Source of the DNA: an uncultured Prevotellaceae bacterium | GTDB lineage: Bacteria > Bacteroidota > Bacteroidia > Bacteroidales > Bacteroidaceae | Length of the DNA: 55,997 nt | Assembly (NCBI GenBank): GCA_900316575.1 | Contig: ONDJ01000011.1 | Coordinates: 1 to 55,997 of the forward strand | Direction: 5' to 3' | In this document: one piece after another, positions 1 to 9,017 of the stretch | Layout of the letters: each line of letters opens with the position of its first letter | Numbering within the stretch: the stretch's first letter is position 1 | Program-made: the position numbers and the translations under genes | Notes under the pieces: model-generated | Database searches by the model: none | Told to the model about the DNA's origin: nothing | What the model saw: only the letters and a program-made list of their open reading frames with translations

Positions 1-296
1 ACATTGTGGAAGGAACTTTGCGCATAGCCCTTGCTGCTGAGAGCCCGCGCCCAGTGTATAACATTGGTTGCGGCAGTCCGCAGCCGCTTATGCTCTTCCT
101 CCAGACGCTTGAAACCGCACTCAGCCACAAAGCAAAGATAGAAAAAGCACCCATGCAACCAGGCGATGTGCACCGCACTTGGGCCGACACCACAGCCCTG
201 CAACAAGATTTTGGCTATAGCCCCACCATAGGGCTTCGTGAAGGCGTGGAGCGCTTTGCCCATTGGTTCAAGCAGGCATATACACGCTTCGTCTGA
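1..296 (+). CDS. NAD-dependent sugar-nucleotide epimerase, C-terminal fragment (5' end outside window)
   Basis: Only the last ~98 codons are in the window, and the frame is open to the left edge. The fragment begins D-I-V-E-G, the usual motif of extended short-chain dehydrogenase/epimerases of the UDP-glucuronate 4-epimerase type. It continues with the family's C-terminal region: V-Y-N-I-G, then M-Q-P-G-D-V, a W-A-D-T segment, and L-R-E-G-V-E-R-F near the end. These enzymes interconvert UDP-sugars in the cytoplasm for capsule or surface polysaccharide synthesis. The exact substrate cannot be told from this fragment. A GTG at 6 is an internal Val codon and not a start. The stop lies 49 bp before the hexosaminidase gene, so readthrough is possible, but the roles look unrelated. 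Confidence 0.8.
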   Translation, partial: IVEGTLRIALAAESPRPVYNIGCGSPQPLMLFLQTLETALSHKAKIEKAPMQPGDVHRTWADTTALQQDFGYSPTIGLREGVERFAHWFKQAYTRFV

Positions 297-345
297 GCTT
301 TTATTTTGCCAATAGATATTACAAACGTCTTATTCAAACAATACT

Positions 346-2508
346 ATGAAAAAACTTTTGCTTATTTGTTCGCTGATTTTAGCACAGTTGTTGCCGCTCG
401 TGGCACAACGCACCGACGTGATTCCACGTCCACGTACGATGCAGGCAACCTCCGAAATTGTTCTGGTGAACGACGCGGCAGAACTGCTTGAGGCAGCAGC
501 GGCTTTCTCTGCCTCTTTTTCTGAAGAACGAGGAACGTTTCCCGCTACGGCCACGCCCTTTCAGCTTGTTACCGACACCGAACTACCCGCCGATGCTTAT
601 CAGTTGGACATAACACAATCGGGAATAATCGTTACGGCTTCAGCTGCTGAAGGCGCGGGATATGCCGCTGTCACCTTGCAACAGCTCATTATGCTCAACC
701 GCGAAGACAATGTCGCCCGCCTGCCTGTTGTTCACATCGCCGACCGCCCGCAGTTTTCCCACCGAGGTTTTATGCTCGACATCTCACGCCACTTTTTCGA
801 CAAAGAAGAAGTGAAGCGTATGCTCGATGTGATGCACTACTACAAGCTCAATCGTTTTCACTGGCACCTCACCGACGACCAAGGTTGGCGCATCGAAATA
901 CCCGAATATCCGCGCTTGACGCAAATTGGAGCCGTTCGCGACTCATCGCTGACCAACAAAGGCCGCCAACCCTTCTTCTACGACGACACACGCTATGGCG
1001 ACGGAATGTTCTATACGCTTGATGACTTGCGCGAAGTGGTGGACTATGCAAAAGGGCTCGGTATAGAAATCATTCCCGAAGTTGACCTACCAGGCCACAT
1101 GGTCGCAGCCGTGGCCGCTTATCCCGAGTTTGGTTGCAATCCCGCGCGTCAAGTGAGCGTTCGTGTGCACCAAGGAGTATCCAAAGAAGTGCTCAACGTA
1201 GGCGACGACCGCGTGATCGATTTTCTCAAATGCGTTCTTGGTCACGTTAGCGAGGTATTCCCTTATCCATACATCCATCTTGGAGGCGATGAGTGTCCCA
1301 CCGACGAATGGAAAGATAATGCCCTTTGCTTACAGCGCGTGAAGAACGAGGGGCTCAAAGGCGTAGAGGAACTGCAATCTTGGTTGGTTGAAGAACTCGG
1401 CACTTGGTTGAAAGACGAATATGGGAAAGACATCATCGTTTGGGACGAACTCCTATCTCACTGGAACGACAGCAACCGCATTCGTCCCGTCATAATGTGT
1501 TGGCGTGGGCTGAAACATACCGAGCAAGCCGCCGCGCGCGGTTTCCGCTGCATCAGTGTGCCCAATTATCCCATGTATCTCGACCTTATTCAGATGCAGC
1601 CCGAAGATGCCGACGTCTGCGAAGTATATCAAGGCGGTTATGGCCCAAAGGATGTCAATACCGTTGAAGGGATTTACCGAATGAATCCCGTGCAGCTCAT
1701 GGCGGGGAAAGAAAACCTCTGTCTTGGCACGCAGGGCAACCTTTGGACTGAGAGTTGCAGCAGCAACGAACAGGCCGAGTATCAGATGTTGCCGCGTTTG
1801 CTCGCTGTAGCAGAGAATGGTTGGCTCACACATAGCGAAAAGAATTGGGACTGTTTCCGTCAGCGTCTGCAAAGTCACGACGAGCTCCTTGACGCAATGG
1901 GCTACACCTATGCTCGCCACTACTTCGATGCTCCCGAGTATTCGCCGCTTGATAGTGCCGTGCATTTGGCGCAATACATTGTGCAAAATGCCGCACCCAA
2001 CCAAGTAGGTTATCCCTCGCAAAAAGCTTACGAAAAGCTACGTCGCGCGCTCGGTTCGTCCAAACTTCCTGCCGCATTGGCAGCCTTCAAGCGTGCACCT
2101 ATCACCATGCCCGTGGTTGGCGCGCTCTATCAAATCAAGTCGGCTTCCGAATGGTATCTTGCCAAGTATGCTGGCAGTACGCTCTATGCTAAAGCAGGCG
2201 AGGGCCTTCACCTACATTACACGCCTCAAGATACCGAAGCCGAAATGTGGCTCTGCGAGTCGGCAAAAGATGGTCGCTTCACATTCGTGAACGTAGCCGA
2301 TACATCGGTGCGCATTGAGAATGTGCAGATAGAAAAAGCAGTTCAACCCGTGCCAGGCTACAGCTATATTCATGGTTCGGTGCTGATACGCAGAGCCGAT
2401 GGGCGTGTGCTTGAAGCCACGAGTAGCGGCACTGTTACGTATGGTACTGACGAACAGCTCTGTCATCCTGGCACTTGGCGCATCGAGCCGTTGGAAATTT
2501 GCATGTAG
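346..2508 (+). CDS. Beta-N-acetylhexosaminidase, GH20 family, exported
   Basis: The 720-residue protein starts with a clear signal peptide (M-K-K-L-L-L-I-C-S) ending near A-Q at about residue 21. An alpha/beta N-terminal domain follows, then the GH20 TIM barrel. Barrel signatures are R-G-F-M-L-D-I-S-R-H-F, H-W-H-L-T-D-D-Q-G-W-R and the catalytic H-L-G-G-D-E-C-P with the Asp-Glu pair at residues 315-316. GH20 enzymes remove terminal GlcNAc/GalNAc by substrate-assisted catalysis. A long C-terminal region (~550-720) follows the barrel and has no catalytic motif I recognise. It lies 67 bp ahead of fucI on the same strand, so the periplasmic or surface enzyme probably works with fucose catabolism on host N- or O-glycans. 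Confidence 0.93.
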   Translation: MKKLLLICSLILAQLLPLVAQRTDVIPRPRTMQATSEIVLVNDAAELLEAAAAFSASFSEERGTFPATATPFQLVTDTELPADAYQLDITQSGIIVTASAAEGAGYAAVTLQQLIMLNREDNVARLPVVHIADRPQFSHRGFMLDISRHFFDKEEVKRMLDVMHYYKLNRFHWHLTDDQGWRIEIPEYPRLTQIGAVRDSSLTNKGRQPFFYDDTRYGDGMFYTLDDLREVVDYAKGLGIEIIPEVDLPGHMVAAVAAYPEFGCNPARQVSVRVHQGVSKEVLNVGDDRVIDFLKCVLGHVSEVFPYPYIHLGGDECPTDEWKDNALCLQRVKNEGLKGVEELQSWLVEELGTWLKDEYGKDIIVWDELLSHWNDSNRIRPVIMCWRGLKHTEQAAARGFRCISVPNYPMYLDLIQMQPEDADVCEVYQGGYGPKDVNTVEGIYRMNPVQLMAGKENLCLGTQGNLWTESCSSNEQAEYQMLPRLLAVAENGWLTHSEKNWDCFRQRLQSHDELLDAMGYTYARHYFDAPEYSPLDSAVHLAQYIVQNAAPNQVGYPSQKAYEKLRRALGSSKLPAALAAFKRAPITMPVVGALYQIKSASEWYLAKYAGSTLYAKAGEGLHLHYTPQDTEAEMWLCESAKDGRFTFVNVADTSVRIENVQIEKAVQPVPGYSYIHGSVLIRRADGRVLEATSSGTVTYGTDEQLCHPGTWRIEPLEICM

Positions 2509-2575
2509 GCTGCAGTTGGCCTTACTTATGGTTTTCAGCTTTCATACCCACTAAAAATAATCTATAATTCTTACC

Positions 2576-4369
2576 ATGATGAAAAGATCACGTTTCGTAG
2601 GCGGCTGGCCTAAGATAGGCATTCGCCCCATTATCGACGGACGCCAAGGCGGTGTTCGCGAGTCGCTCGAAGAGCAAACCATGAACATGGCGCGGCGTGT
2701 TGCGGCACTCTATGAGCAAGAGCTTTGTTATACCGATGGCTCACCCGTTAGGTGTGTGATAGCCGACGGAACTATCGGTCGTGTGGCCGAAGCAGCCGCC
2801 TGTGCAGAAAAGTTTCGCAAAGAAGGCGTAGGAGTTGTCTTGAGCGTAACGCCTTGCTGGTGCTATGTCAGCGAAGTAATTGACTATGAAGACCACTTGC
2901 CGCAAGCCATTTGGGGCTTCAACGGTACAGAACGCCCCGGTGCTGTGTATCTTGCAGCCGCGCTTGCAGCCCACACGCAGAAAGGTATGCCCGCCTTTGG
3001 CATTTACGGCCACGATGTTCAGGATGCCGACGACGAAACTATTCCCGAAGATGTGCGCGAAAAGCTCTTGCGCTTTGCTCGTGCCGGTATCGCCGTTGCA
3101 ACAATGCGCGGAAAGAGTTACCTAAGCATAGGAAACGTAGCTATGGGCATTGCAGGCTCTATTGCTGATGCTGATTTCTTCCAAGAATATCTCGGTATGC
3201 GCAATGAGCAAGTGGATATGACCGAAGTGCTTCGTCGCATAGAAGAAGGCATTTACGACAAAGAAGAATATGCAAAGGCCTTGGCTTGGGCCAAACAATA
3301 CTGCGTGCCCCACGAAGGCGAAGACTTCAATAGGCCCGAGAAGCAGGCCACCCGCGAGAAGTTGGACAACGAGTGGGAATTTGTGGTGAAGATGCGCCTA
3401 ATTTTTGAGGACCTCATGACAGGCAATGCCAAGCTTCGCGAAATGGGTTTCAAGGAAGAAGCACTTGGACACAACGCTATCGTGGGCGGTTTCCAAGGAC
3501 AGCGTCAATGGACCGACCATTGGCCCAATGGCGACTTTGCTGAAGCTCTGATGAACACGTCGTTCAACTGGAACGGTCCTATGGAGCCCTTCGCTTTTGC
3601 CACCGAGAACGACACACTCAACGGCACAACGATGCTCTTCGGGAAGCTACTTACAGGCCGTGCTGTGCTCTTTGCCGACATACGCACCTATTGGAGCCCT
3701 GAGAGTGTGCAACGTGTCACAGGCCTTGCGCTTCAAGGTCGTGCTTCAAAGGGCATCATCCACCTCATCAACAGTGGTTCGTGTACGCTCGATGCGGCTG
3801 GCCAAATGCAAAACGAAGAAGGCGCACCCGTGATGAAGCACTTCTGGGAGGTGACTGAAGCCGACACCCAGCGCACACTTGAGGCAACTACTTGGTATCC
3901 CGCCAATCGCGACTATTTCCGTGGCGGCGGTTTTTCCAGCAATTTCCTTTCTGTTGGTGGAATGCCCGTGACGATGATGCGTATCAATTTGGTGAAAGGC
4001 CTTGGTCCCGTGCTCCAAATAGCTGAAGGCTGGACGGTTGACATCGCCCCCGAGCAACACAAAGTGCTCAACGAACGCACCGACCGCACTTGGCCCACCA
4101 CATGGTTTGCCCCACGTCTCACGGGTAAGGGAGCGTTCAAGGACGTGTATAGTGTGATGAACTGCTGGGGTGCTAACCATGGTGCTATAGCTTACGGCCA
4201 CATTGGGCAAGACCTCATAACACTCGCTTCCATGCTGCGCATTCCCGTTTGTATGCACAATCTTGACGAAGAACAGATGTTCCGTCCCAGTGCTTGGCGC
4301 AGCTTCGGCATGGAAGCCGAAGGCAGCGACTATCGTGCTTGTCAGAACTTTGGACCGTTGTATAAGTAA
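2576..4369 (+). CDS. fucI: L-fucose isomerase
   Basis: The 597-residue protein matches the usual length of FucI (about 590). It isomerises L-fucose to L-fuculose in the cytoplasm and needs Mn2+. The N-terminus [11 protein letters not shown] is the family signature. The metal/catalytic pair is present: Glu344 in A-T-E-N-D-T-L-N-G and Asp368 in F-A-D-I-R. Their 24-residue spacing equals that of the E. coli pair Glu337/Asp361. Start: ATG at 2576; a second ATG follows immediately. It lies downstream of the hexosaminidase and 6 bp upstream of fucA, so the genes are very probably co-transcribed. No fucose permease (FucP) or FucR-type regulator is seen next to it. Confidence 0.96.
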   Translation: MMKRSRFVGGWPKIGIRPIIDGRQGGVRESLEEQTMNMARRVAALYEQELCYTDGSPVRCVIADGTIGRVAEAAACAEKFRKEGVGVVLSVTPCWCYVSEVIDYEDHLPQAIWGFNGTERPGAVYLAAALAAHTQKGMPAFGIYGHDVQDADDETIPEDVREKLLRFARAGIAVATMRGKSYLSIGNVAMGIAGSIADADFFQEYLGMRNEQVDMTEVLRRIEEGIYDKEEYAKALAWAKQYCVPHEGEDFNRPEKQATREKLDNEWEFVVKMRLIFEDLMTGNAKLREMGFKEEALGHNAIVGGFQGQRQWTDHWPNGDFAEALMNTSFNWNGPMEPFAFATENDTLNGTTMLFGKLLTGRAVLFADIRTYWSPESVQRVTGLALQGRASKGIIHLINSGSCTLDAAGQMQNEEGAPVMKHFWEVTEADTQRTLEATTWYPANRDYFRGGGFSSNFLSVGGMPVTMMRINLVKGLGPVLQIAEGWTVDIAPEQHKVLNERTDRTWPTTWFAPRLTGKGAFKDVYSVMNCWGANHGAIAYGHIGQDLITLASMLRIPVCMHNLDEEQMFRPSAWRSFGMEAEGSDYRACQNFGPLYK

Positions 4370-4375
4370 ATCGCT

Positions 4376-4999
4376 ATGCAAGAAAAGATCAAACAGTTTC
4401 TCGCTGCTGCGCACAAAGTGGGCGCAATGGGACTCACCCGTTGTAGCAGTGGAAACCTTTCGTGGCGCATAGGCAACGAAGCTCTCGTATCAGCGACGGG
4501 TTCGTGGGTGCCTGAGCTACGCGAAGACCAAGTGGCACTTTGCGACATAGCAACGGGGCGCAGTCTTAATGGGGTGCGCCCCTCTATGGAAAGTAGCTTC
4601 CATCTCGCTATTCTCAGAGAACGCCAAGATGTCAACGCCGTGCTTCATTGTCAAAGCCCCGCAGCGACGACGATTGCGTGTATGAAGGAGCGTCCCACGA
4701 ACTTCAACGTCACGGCAGAGCTTCCTTGCCACTGTGGAAAGGAAATAGCTCAGATTCCATACTATCGCCCAGGCTCTCCCGAGCTGGCTCGTGCCGTCGC
4801 CCAGGCGATGCGTATACACGATAGTGCTTTGCTCCTTAAACACGGACAAGTCTTTGTGGGCAAGGATTTGAACAGTGCCATAGAGAAAGCCGCTTTCTTA
4901 GAAATGGCTTGCGACATCATTCTGCGCGCTCAGGGGCAGCACATGGTTTTTACCGCCGACGAGGTGGCCGACATTGAGCACGTGTTCTTGGGAAAGTAA
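4376..4999 (+). CDS. fucA: L-fuculose-1-phosphate aldolase, class II aldolase/adducin family
   Basis: The 207-residue protein is typical in length for FucA, which cleaves L-fuculose-1-phosphate into dihydroxyacetone phosphate and L-lactaldehyde. Seen motifs: S-S-G-N-L-S-W-R near residue 23 (phosphate binding), P-S-M-E-S with Glu72, V-L-H-C-Q-S-P with His91, and L-K-H-G-Q with His156. By alignment with E. coli FucA (Glu73, His92, His94, His155) the middle zinc ligand is Gln93 here instead of His. I recall the same H-x-Q pattern in Bacteroides homologues, so it is probably a lineage trait and not a broken enzyme. Its start is 6 bp after the fucI stop and fucK follows after 27 bp, which supports the function. 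Confidence 0.92.
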   Translation: MQEKIKQFLAAAHKVGAMGLTRCSSGNLSWRIGNEALVSATGSWVPELREDQVALCDIATGRSLNGVRPSMESSFHLAILRERQDVNAVLHCQSPAATTIACMKERPTNFNVTAELPCHCGKEIAQIPYYRPGSPELARAVAQAMRIHDSALLLKHGQVFVGKDLNSAIEKAAFLEMACDIILRAQGQHMVFTADEVADIEHVFLGK

Positions 5000-5026
5000 T
5001 CTCGTATTCCTTTAGCCAATCAAATC

Positions 5027-6463
5027 ATGCAAAACAACGTTTATCTTGCTGCCGACTTCGGTGCGGGGAGTGGACGGGTCATAGCAGGCTGGCTTGAGGC
5101 TGGGCGGCTCCAGATGGAAGAAGTGCATCGCTTTCCCGACCGCCAAGTGCGTCTCGGCGCGAGGCTTTATTGGGACTTTCCCGCCATGGTGTATGAACTC
5201 AAGGAGGGGCTTCGCAAAGCTGCCACAATGGGTTTTCAGGCAAAGAGCATTGGCATAGATACTTGGGGCGTGGACTTCGGTTTGCTGGATGCCAAAGGCG
5301 AATTGCTTGGCTGGCCTGTGTGTTATCGCGATGAGCGCACGAAAGGGATGCAAGAGCGCGTGTTCAGCTACTATCTTGAGCGCGCGGACCATTATGGCGT
5401 GACGGGTATTCAGCAGATGGACATCAATACGCTCTTTCAGCTCGTCAGCATGCGCGAAGCTGGAGACGTGCGTTTGCGCGAAGCCGACAGACTCTTGTTT
5501 ATGCCCGACTTGTTGGCGTATTTCCTCACCGGCGTTGCTACCAATGAATATACCATTGCCTCAACGAGCGAATTGCTTGATGCGCGTAGGCGCGACTGGT
5601 CAACTGAAACCATTCGTCTCGTGCGACTTCCTCAACGTTTGTTTGGAAGTATCGTTATGCCTGGAACTGTTCGCGGACAGCTTACAGCCGAAATTGCCGA
5701 AGAAATGGGGCAACGGCAAATTCCTGTTGTTGCTGTGCCTGGTCATGATACTGCTTGTGCTGTCTGTGCCACTCCTTTGGAGAAAGGTTCGGCTTTTCTC
5801 AGTAGCGGGACGTGGAGCTTGCTCGGAGTGGAACTCGCGGAGCCCATTCTGACCGAAGAAGCTCGCCTTGCTTCGTTCACCAACGAGGGTGGAGTAGGGG
5901 GCACGATACGTTTCTTGCAAAACATCACGGGCTTGTGGCTCCTTCAGCGGCTTATGTCAGAATGGGCAGCACGCGGCGAAGCTCAAACCTACGACAATAT
6001 CTTGGCCGATGCTGCTGAAAGTCACTTCGAGGGCACTATCTTGGTTGACGATGCGCGGTTCAACAATCCACCGTCTATGGAACGAGCCATTTGCAGCCAG
6101 CTTACAACAACTCGCCAGCCCCTTCCTGCGTGTAAAGCCGACTTTGCTCGCTGCGTGCTTCGCTCTCTGGCCGCGAAATATGCTGAAGCCATTATGGGAC
6201 TGAACAAACTTTTGCCAACTCCCGTTAGGCAGATAAATGTTATCGGTGGCGGTTCGCAAAACGACTTGCTCAATCAGTTTACTGCCGATGCTACGGGGTT
6301 GCCCGTCTTGGCTGGTCCTGTTGAGGCGACGGCTATGGGCAACATTCTTGTTCAAGCCATCAGCGCCGGCGAATTGTCGGACATTTCCGCTGCCCGCGAA
6401 GTAGTGAGACAGAGTGCCAAGCTCAGACAATTTATGCCCAATCGTTCTGCAAGTTTGAGCTAA
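5027..6463 (+). CDS. fucK: L-fuculokinase, rhamnulokinase-like FGGY carbohydrate kinase
   Basis: The 478-residue protein belongs to the FGGY sugar kinases. The N-terminal D-F-G-A-G-S-G-R-V loop resembles rhamnulokinase more than E. coli FucK. Further family motifs are I-D-T-W-G-V-D-F-G, G-H-D-T-A-C-A-V, S-S-G-T-W-S-L-L-G and the C-terminal I-G-G-G-S-Q-N-D. The enzyme phosphorylates a ketose at O1 with ATP in the cytoplasm. Position directly after fucI and fucA argues for L-fuculose over L-rhamnulose, though use of both is possible. This is the last gene of the operon; a strong hairpin lies 30 bp past its stop. Confidence 0.9.
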   Translation: MQNNVYLAADFGAGSGRVIAGWLEAGRLQMEEVHRFPDRQVRLGARLYWDFPAMVYELKEGLRKAATMGFQAKSIGIDTWGVDFGLLDAKGELLGWPVCYRDERTKGMQERVFSYYLERADHYGVTGIQQMDINTLFQLVSMREAGDVRLREADRLLFMPDLLAYFLTGVATNEYTIASTSELLDARRRDWSTETIRLVRLPQRLFGSIVMPGTVRGQLTAEIAEEMGQRQIPVVAVPGHDTACAVCATPLEKGSAFLSSGTWSLLGVELAEPILTEEARLASFTNEGGVGGTIRFLQNITGLWLLQRLMSEWAARGEAQTYDNILADAAESHFEGTILVDDARFNNPPSMERAICSQLTTTRQPLPACKADFARCVLRSLAAKYAEAIMGLNKLLPTPVRQINVIGGGSQNDLLNQFTADATGLPVLAGPVEATAMGNILVQAISAGELSDISAAREVVRQSAKLRQFMPNRSASLS

Positions 6464-6492
6464 TACGAAATCTTTGCTTCTGAAACGCTTAG

Positions 6493-6540
6493 AGGGGCGC
6501 AAAGCGCATGTTATCGATCTACATGCTTCTTTGCGCCCCT
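6493..6540. terminator. Hairpin between convergent fucK and sulfatase genes
   Basis: A perfect 12-bp inverted repeat (AGGGGCGCAAAG at 6493-6504, its complement at 6529-6540) is extended inward by CGCATG/CATGC. It sits between two convergent genes, so it could stop transcription from both sides. Neither flank has a strong T-run, so it is not a textbook intrinsic terminator. Confidence 0.6.
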
Positions 6541-6566
6541 TGAGCTTGTTGTGGTCTTTCATGAAC

Positions 6567-8090
6567 TCAACGCGGAGCCAGCTCGCTCTCGAGTATGTTT
6601 TGGAGTGCGTTGACCACGTCGGGATGCTCTTCGGCTTGGTTGTATTGCTCCCAAGGTGCCGTCATGTCGTAGAGTTGTGGCTGTGGCAGGTTGCCCGTCT
6701 CAATCTTTGGTCCCCATGTAATCATGGCACTGCCATTGTTCGCAGGGATATATTTCCACCGCTTGGTGCGAACGGTAAGCAAGTGGTTTGCTGCATATTC
6801 CACCACGTAGTCGCGCCCCACCAGGTCTTGACCGAGGAAAGTGGCAAGCTGGTCGCGGCTGTCGGGAGCTACTTTTTGAGGAATGGTTGTGCCAATGAGT
6901 GTAGCCAACGAACGCATCAGATCTACTTGCGTAACGAGAGCTGCGCTGGTTTGCCCACCACGAATACGTGCAGGCCAGCTCACTATGAAGGGAACCGCCG
7001 TTCCGCCCTCGAATGCACTGTATTTCATACCGCGAAACGGACCCGCTGGGCGGTGAGTTCCGAGCAATTCCTCGGCGCGATCGTCGTAGCCATCGTCCAC
7101 AACAGGCCCGTTATCGCTCGTGAAGACAATGAGTGTGTTGTCGCTGATGCCCAAACTGTCTAAGGCTGCCATGACGTAACCCACCGTCCAGTCGAGCTGT
7201 GCAATGGCGTCGCCGCGTAGTCCCATCGTACTCTTGCCTCGGAAGCGAGGATGCGGGAAGCGCGGCACGTGAATGTCGTTTGTAGCCAGATAGAGAAAGA
7301 AAGGTTTTCCGTCGGTCGTAGCATCGGCAATAAAGCGCAGGGCATGAGCCGCTATGCTGTCGGCGATGTCCTCATCGCGCCAGAGCGCCTTGCCGCCGCC
7401 TTTCATATAACCTATGCGACTTATGCCGTTGACAATGCTCATGTCGTGTCCATGCGATGGTCTGAGGTTGGTGAGCAACTCCGGATTGCTGCGGCCCGTA
7501 GGCTCTCCTTCAAAGTTTTGTCGATAGCTCACACTGATAGGAGCCGATGCGTCATAGTTCGCCACGCGCCCTTGTTCCAAGAAAACGCAAGGAACGCGGT
7601 CGGCAGTGGCCGCCATGATGTAGTGGTAGTCAAATCCGAGGCTCTCCAATGCTGGCGAAACCGTTCCGTTCCAGTCCTGCTTGGCGGTTTCGGCTCCAAG
7701 GCCTAAGTGCCACTTGCCAATTGCCCCCGTACGATAGCCAGCACTGCGGAACGCATCAGCCATCGTGAACTGGTCGGGGCTGATAATCATGCCTGCATTG
7801 CCGGCGGCAACGTCAGTACCAGCCTTTCGGTAGGCATTTTCGCCCGTCAGCAAGGCATAGCGCGACGGTGTACTAGTAGAGGCCATGGCGTGAGCGTCTG
7901 TAAAACGTATTCCTGTACGCGCTAAGCTGTCAAGACAGGGCGTGTTTACGCCGATAGCACCATAGCAACCAATGTCGCCATAGCCTAAGTCGTCGGCCAA
8001 GATAAAGAGCACGTTGGGGCGCGACGTTTGTGCATAAATATTCATCGCAGGCAGGCTCGCAGCAAGGAGCGAAAGATAAGCGGTTTTCAT
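6567..8090 (-). CDS. Exported sulfatase, Ser-type (S1 family)
   Basis: The 507-residue protein has a signal peptide (to about residue 20), then the alkaline-phosphatase-fold sulfatase start R-P-N-V-L-F-I-L-A-D-D-L-G-Y-G-D (Asp33/Asp34 bind calcium). The activation motif is S73-T-P-S-R-Y-A-L-L-T-G. It has Ser and not Cys at the formylglycine position, so it would need an anaerobic (radical SAM, anSME) maturase; none is in this window. F-T-S-D-N-G-P supplies further metal ligands. Such enzymes desulfate host glycans in the periplasm or at the surface. The exact sulfate position and sugar cannot be deduced. The gene converges on the fuc operon, which fits co-use of sulfated, fucosylated glycans. 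Confidence 0.93.
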   Translation of the reverse strand: MKTAYLSLLAASLPAMNIYAQTSRPNVLFILADDLGYGDIGCYGAIGVNTPCLDSLARTGIRFTDAHAMASTSTPSRYALLTGENAYRKAGTDVAAGNAGMIISPDQFTMADAFRSAGYRTGAIGKWHLGLGAETAKQDWNGTVSPALESLGFDYHYIMAATADRVPCVFLEQGRVANYDASAPISVSYRQNFEGEPTGRSNPELLTNLRPSHGHDMSIVNGISRIGYMKGGGKALWRDEDIADSIAAHALRFIADATTDGKPFFLYLATNDIHVPRFPHPRFRGKSTMGLRGDAIAQLDWTVGYVMAALDSLGISDNTLIVFTSDNGPVVDDGYDDRAEELLGTHRPAGPFRGMKYSAFEGGTAVPFIVSWPARIRGGQTSAALVTQVDLMRSLATLIGTTIPQKVAPDSRDQLATFLGQDLVGRDYVVEYAANHLLTVRTKRWKYIPANNGSAMITWGPKIETGNLPQPQLYDMTAPWEQYNQAEEHPDVVNALQNILESELAPR

Positions 8091-8498
8091 AATAGTCTTC
8101 AGGATAGTTTCTGTTGTTTTTTTTCCTAAGAGCGTTACAAAAGTATGCTATTCGCGTCAAAACATGCCTACGCTGCGAAGAATTAAACGCACATGATAGC
8201 GAATACGTGCTTATGTTTTTGCTTTTCTAACCCCAATGCGCACGGTATTCCTATCAAACAAGCGCAAAAAAACGCAAAGTCGAGAAATAATGTTCGCAGT
8301 GGGAGAATTTCTTTCCTACTGTGCGATCAATTCTTGAGTTTGAGCCTGCTAACGTATGTCCTGACTTTGACGATGCGTCACCCTATTCACGCGTGCGCGT
8401 ATTATTTCTACAGCTTTGGTAATTCGCCTCTCGAAGTCACTCTTGAATTATTGTTTAACAACGATGTAGCTCTTTTCTGTTGGTTACGTTTTTCGAAA

Positions 8499-8790
8499 GG
8501 TTTCTGTTCACGGCGTGATGCCCGCGCCCACCCGTAACGCTCTCTGCCGCAGTGCCCCGAGGAGCGCAGGCGTCCCGCCTGTAAAAAGCTTTTATGAAGG
8601 CTGCATGTAGTCGCACGCATTAACACAAAAACCACGCCTCTCTTTGGATGATTACACGCAAACAACCCTATCTTCGCGGAAATACATAGGACCTTTTCGC
8701 GTGCGCACCGTATGAAAATTACGTGAACACCGTACGAAAATTACGTACGCACTGTACCGCGCGTTTGCAAAACATAGGTTGTTTCATGCA
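8499..8790 (+). repeat. Dispersed intergenic repeat, copy A
   Basis: About 290 bases align by eye, same orientation, with 37928-38235. Shared landmarks in order: GGTTTCTGTTCAC; a GC-rich block with GAGGAGCGCA; a hairpin CAGGCG-tcc-CGCCTG (8567-8581); CGCACGCA; TACACGCAAACAA; AGGxCxTTTT; GTGCGCACCGTA; two full 22-bp tandem units; and a G/T-rich end. No protein is conserved between the copies, so it looks like a non-coding element. Ends are approximate. Confidence 0.75.
8705..8758 (+). repeat. 22-bp tandem repeat (about 2.5 units) in repeat copy A
   Basis: Units at 8705-8726 and 8727-8748 share the core ACCGTAyGAAAATTACGT; a partial third unit runs from 8749. The units are contiguous, so this is not a CRISPR. 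The same 22-bp period occurs at 38142-38196. Confidence 0.85.
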
Positions 8791-9017
8791 AAGGCGTAAC
8801 GTGTTTTTAAACGAAAGCCTCTGATGTAAGTAGGAGCGATTGTGTTCATTGGCAGAAAAAGCAGAGCAATTTGGCGTGCAGGAGTGAGGGCTGTATAGAG
8901 CTTTTGCTCCTTGTTTGATGATGGTTTGAGGCCCAAAGTGGTTGATACCTCGCGCTTTGGGCTTAAAAACATACGTCTTAGGCGGGAAATTTTGCTTAGA
9001 ATGATTAAATTTGCGCC

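Larger units (their letters stand above)
8091..9017. other. Long intergenic region with a dispersed repeat copy
   Basis: No convincing gene lies in these 927 bases; the short open frames have no homology I recognise. A CAAAAGTA at 8138-8145 reads on the minus strand as TACTTTTG, a plausible -7 element for the sulfatase. The part from about 8499 to 8790 is one copy of a dispersed repeat described separately. A TAAATTTG at 9006-9013 lies just before the GTG start at 9018. Confidence 0.7.

Noticed and set aside
3746-4414. Open frame of over 200 codons opposite fucI/fucA
   Set aside because: Antisense to two well-supported genes; no domain and no plausible start context.
8705-8758. Possible CRISPR
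   Set aside because: The 22-bp units are directly adjacent without spacers, there are fewer than three full units, and no cas gene is present.
8091-9017. tRNA or rRNA genes in the long gaps (also checked 37550-38752)
   Set aside because: I found no cloverleaf pattern with GTTCxAxxC-type T-loop sequence in these gaps; the palindromes present do not fit.
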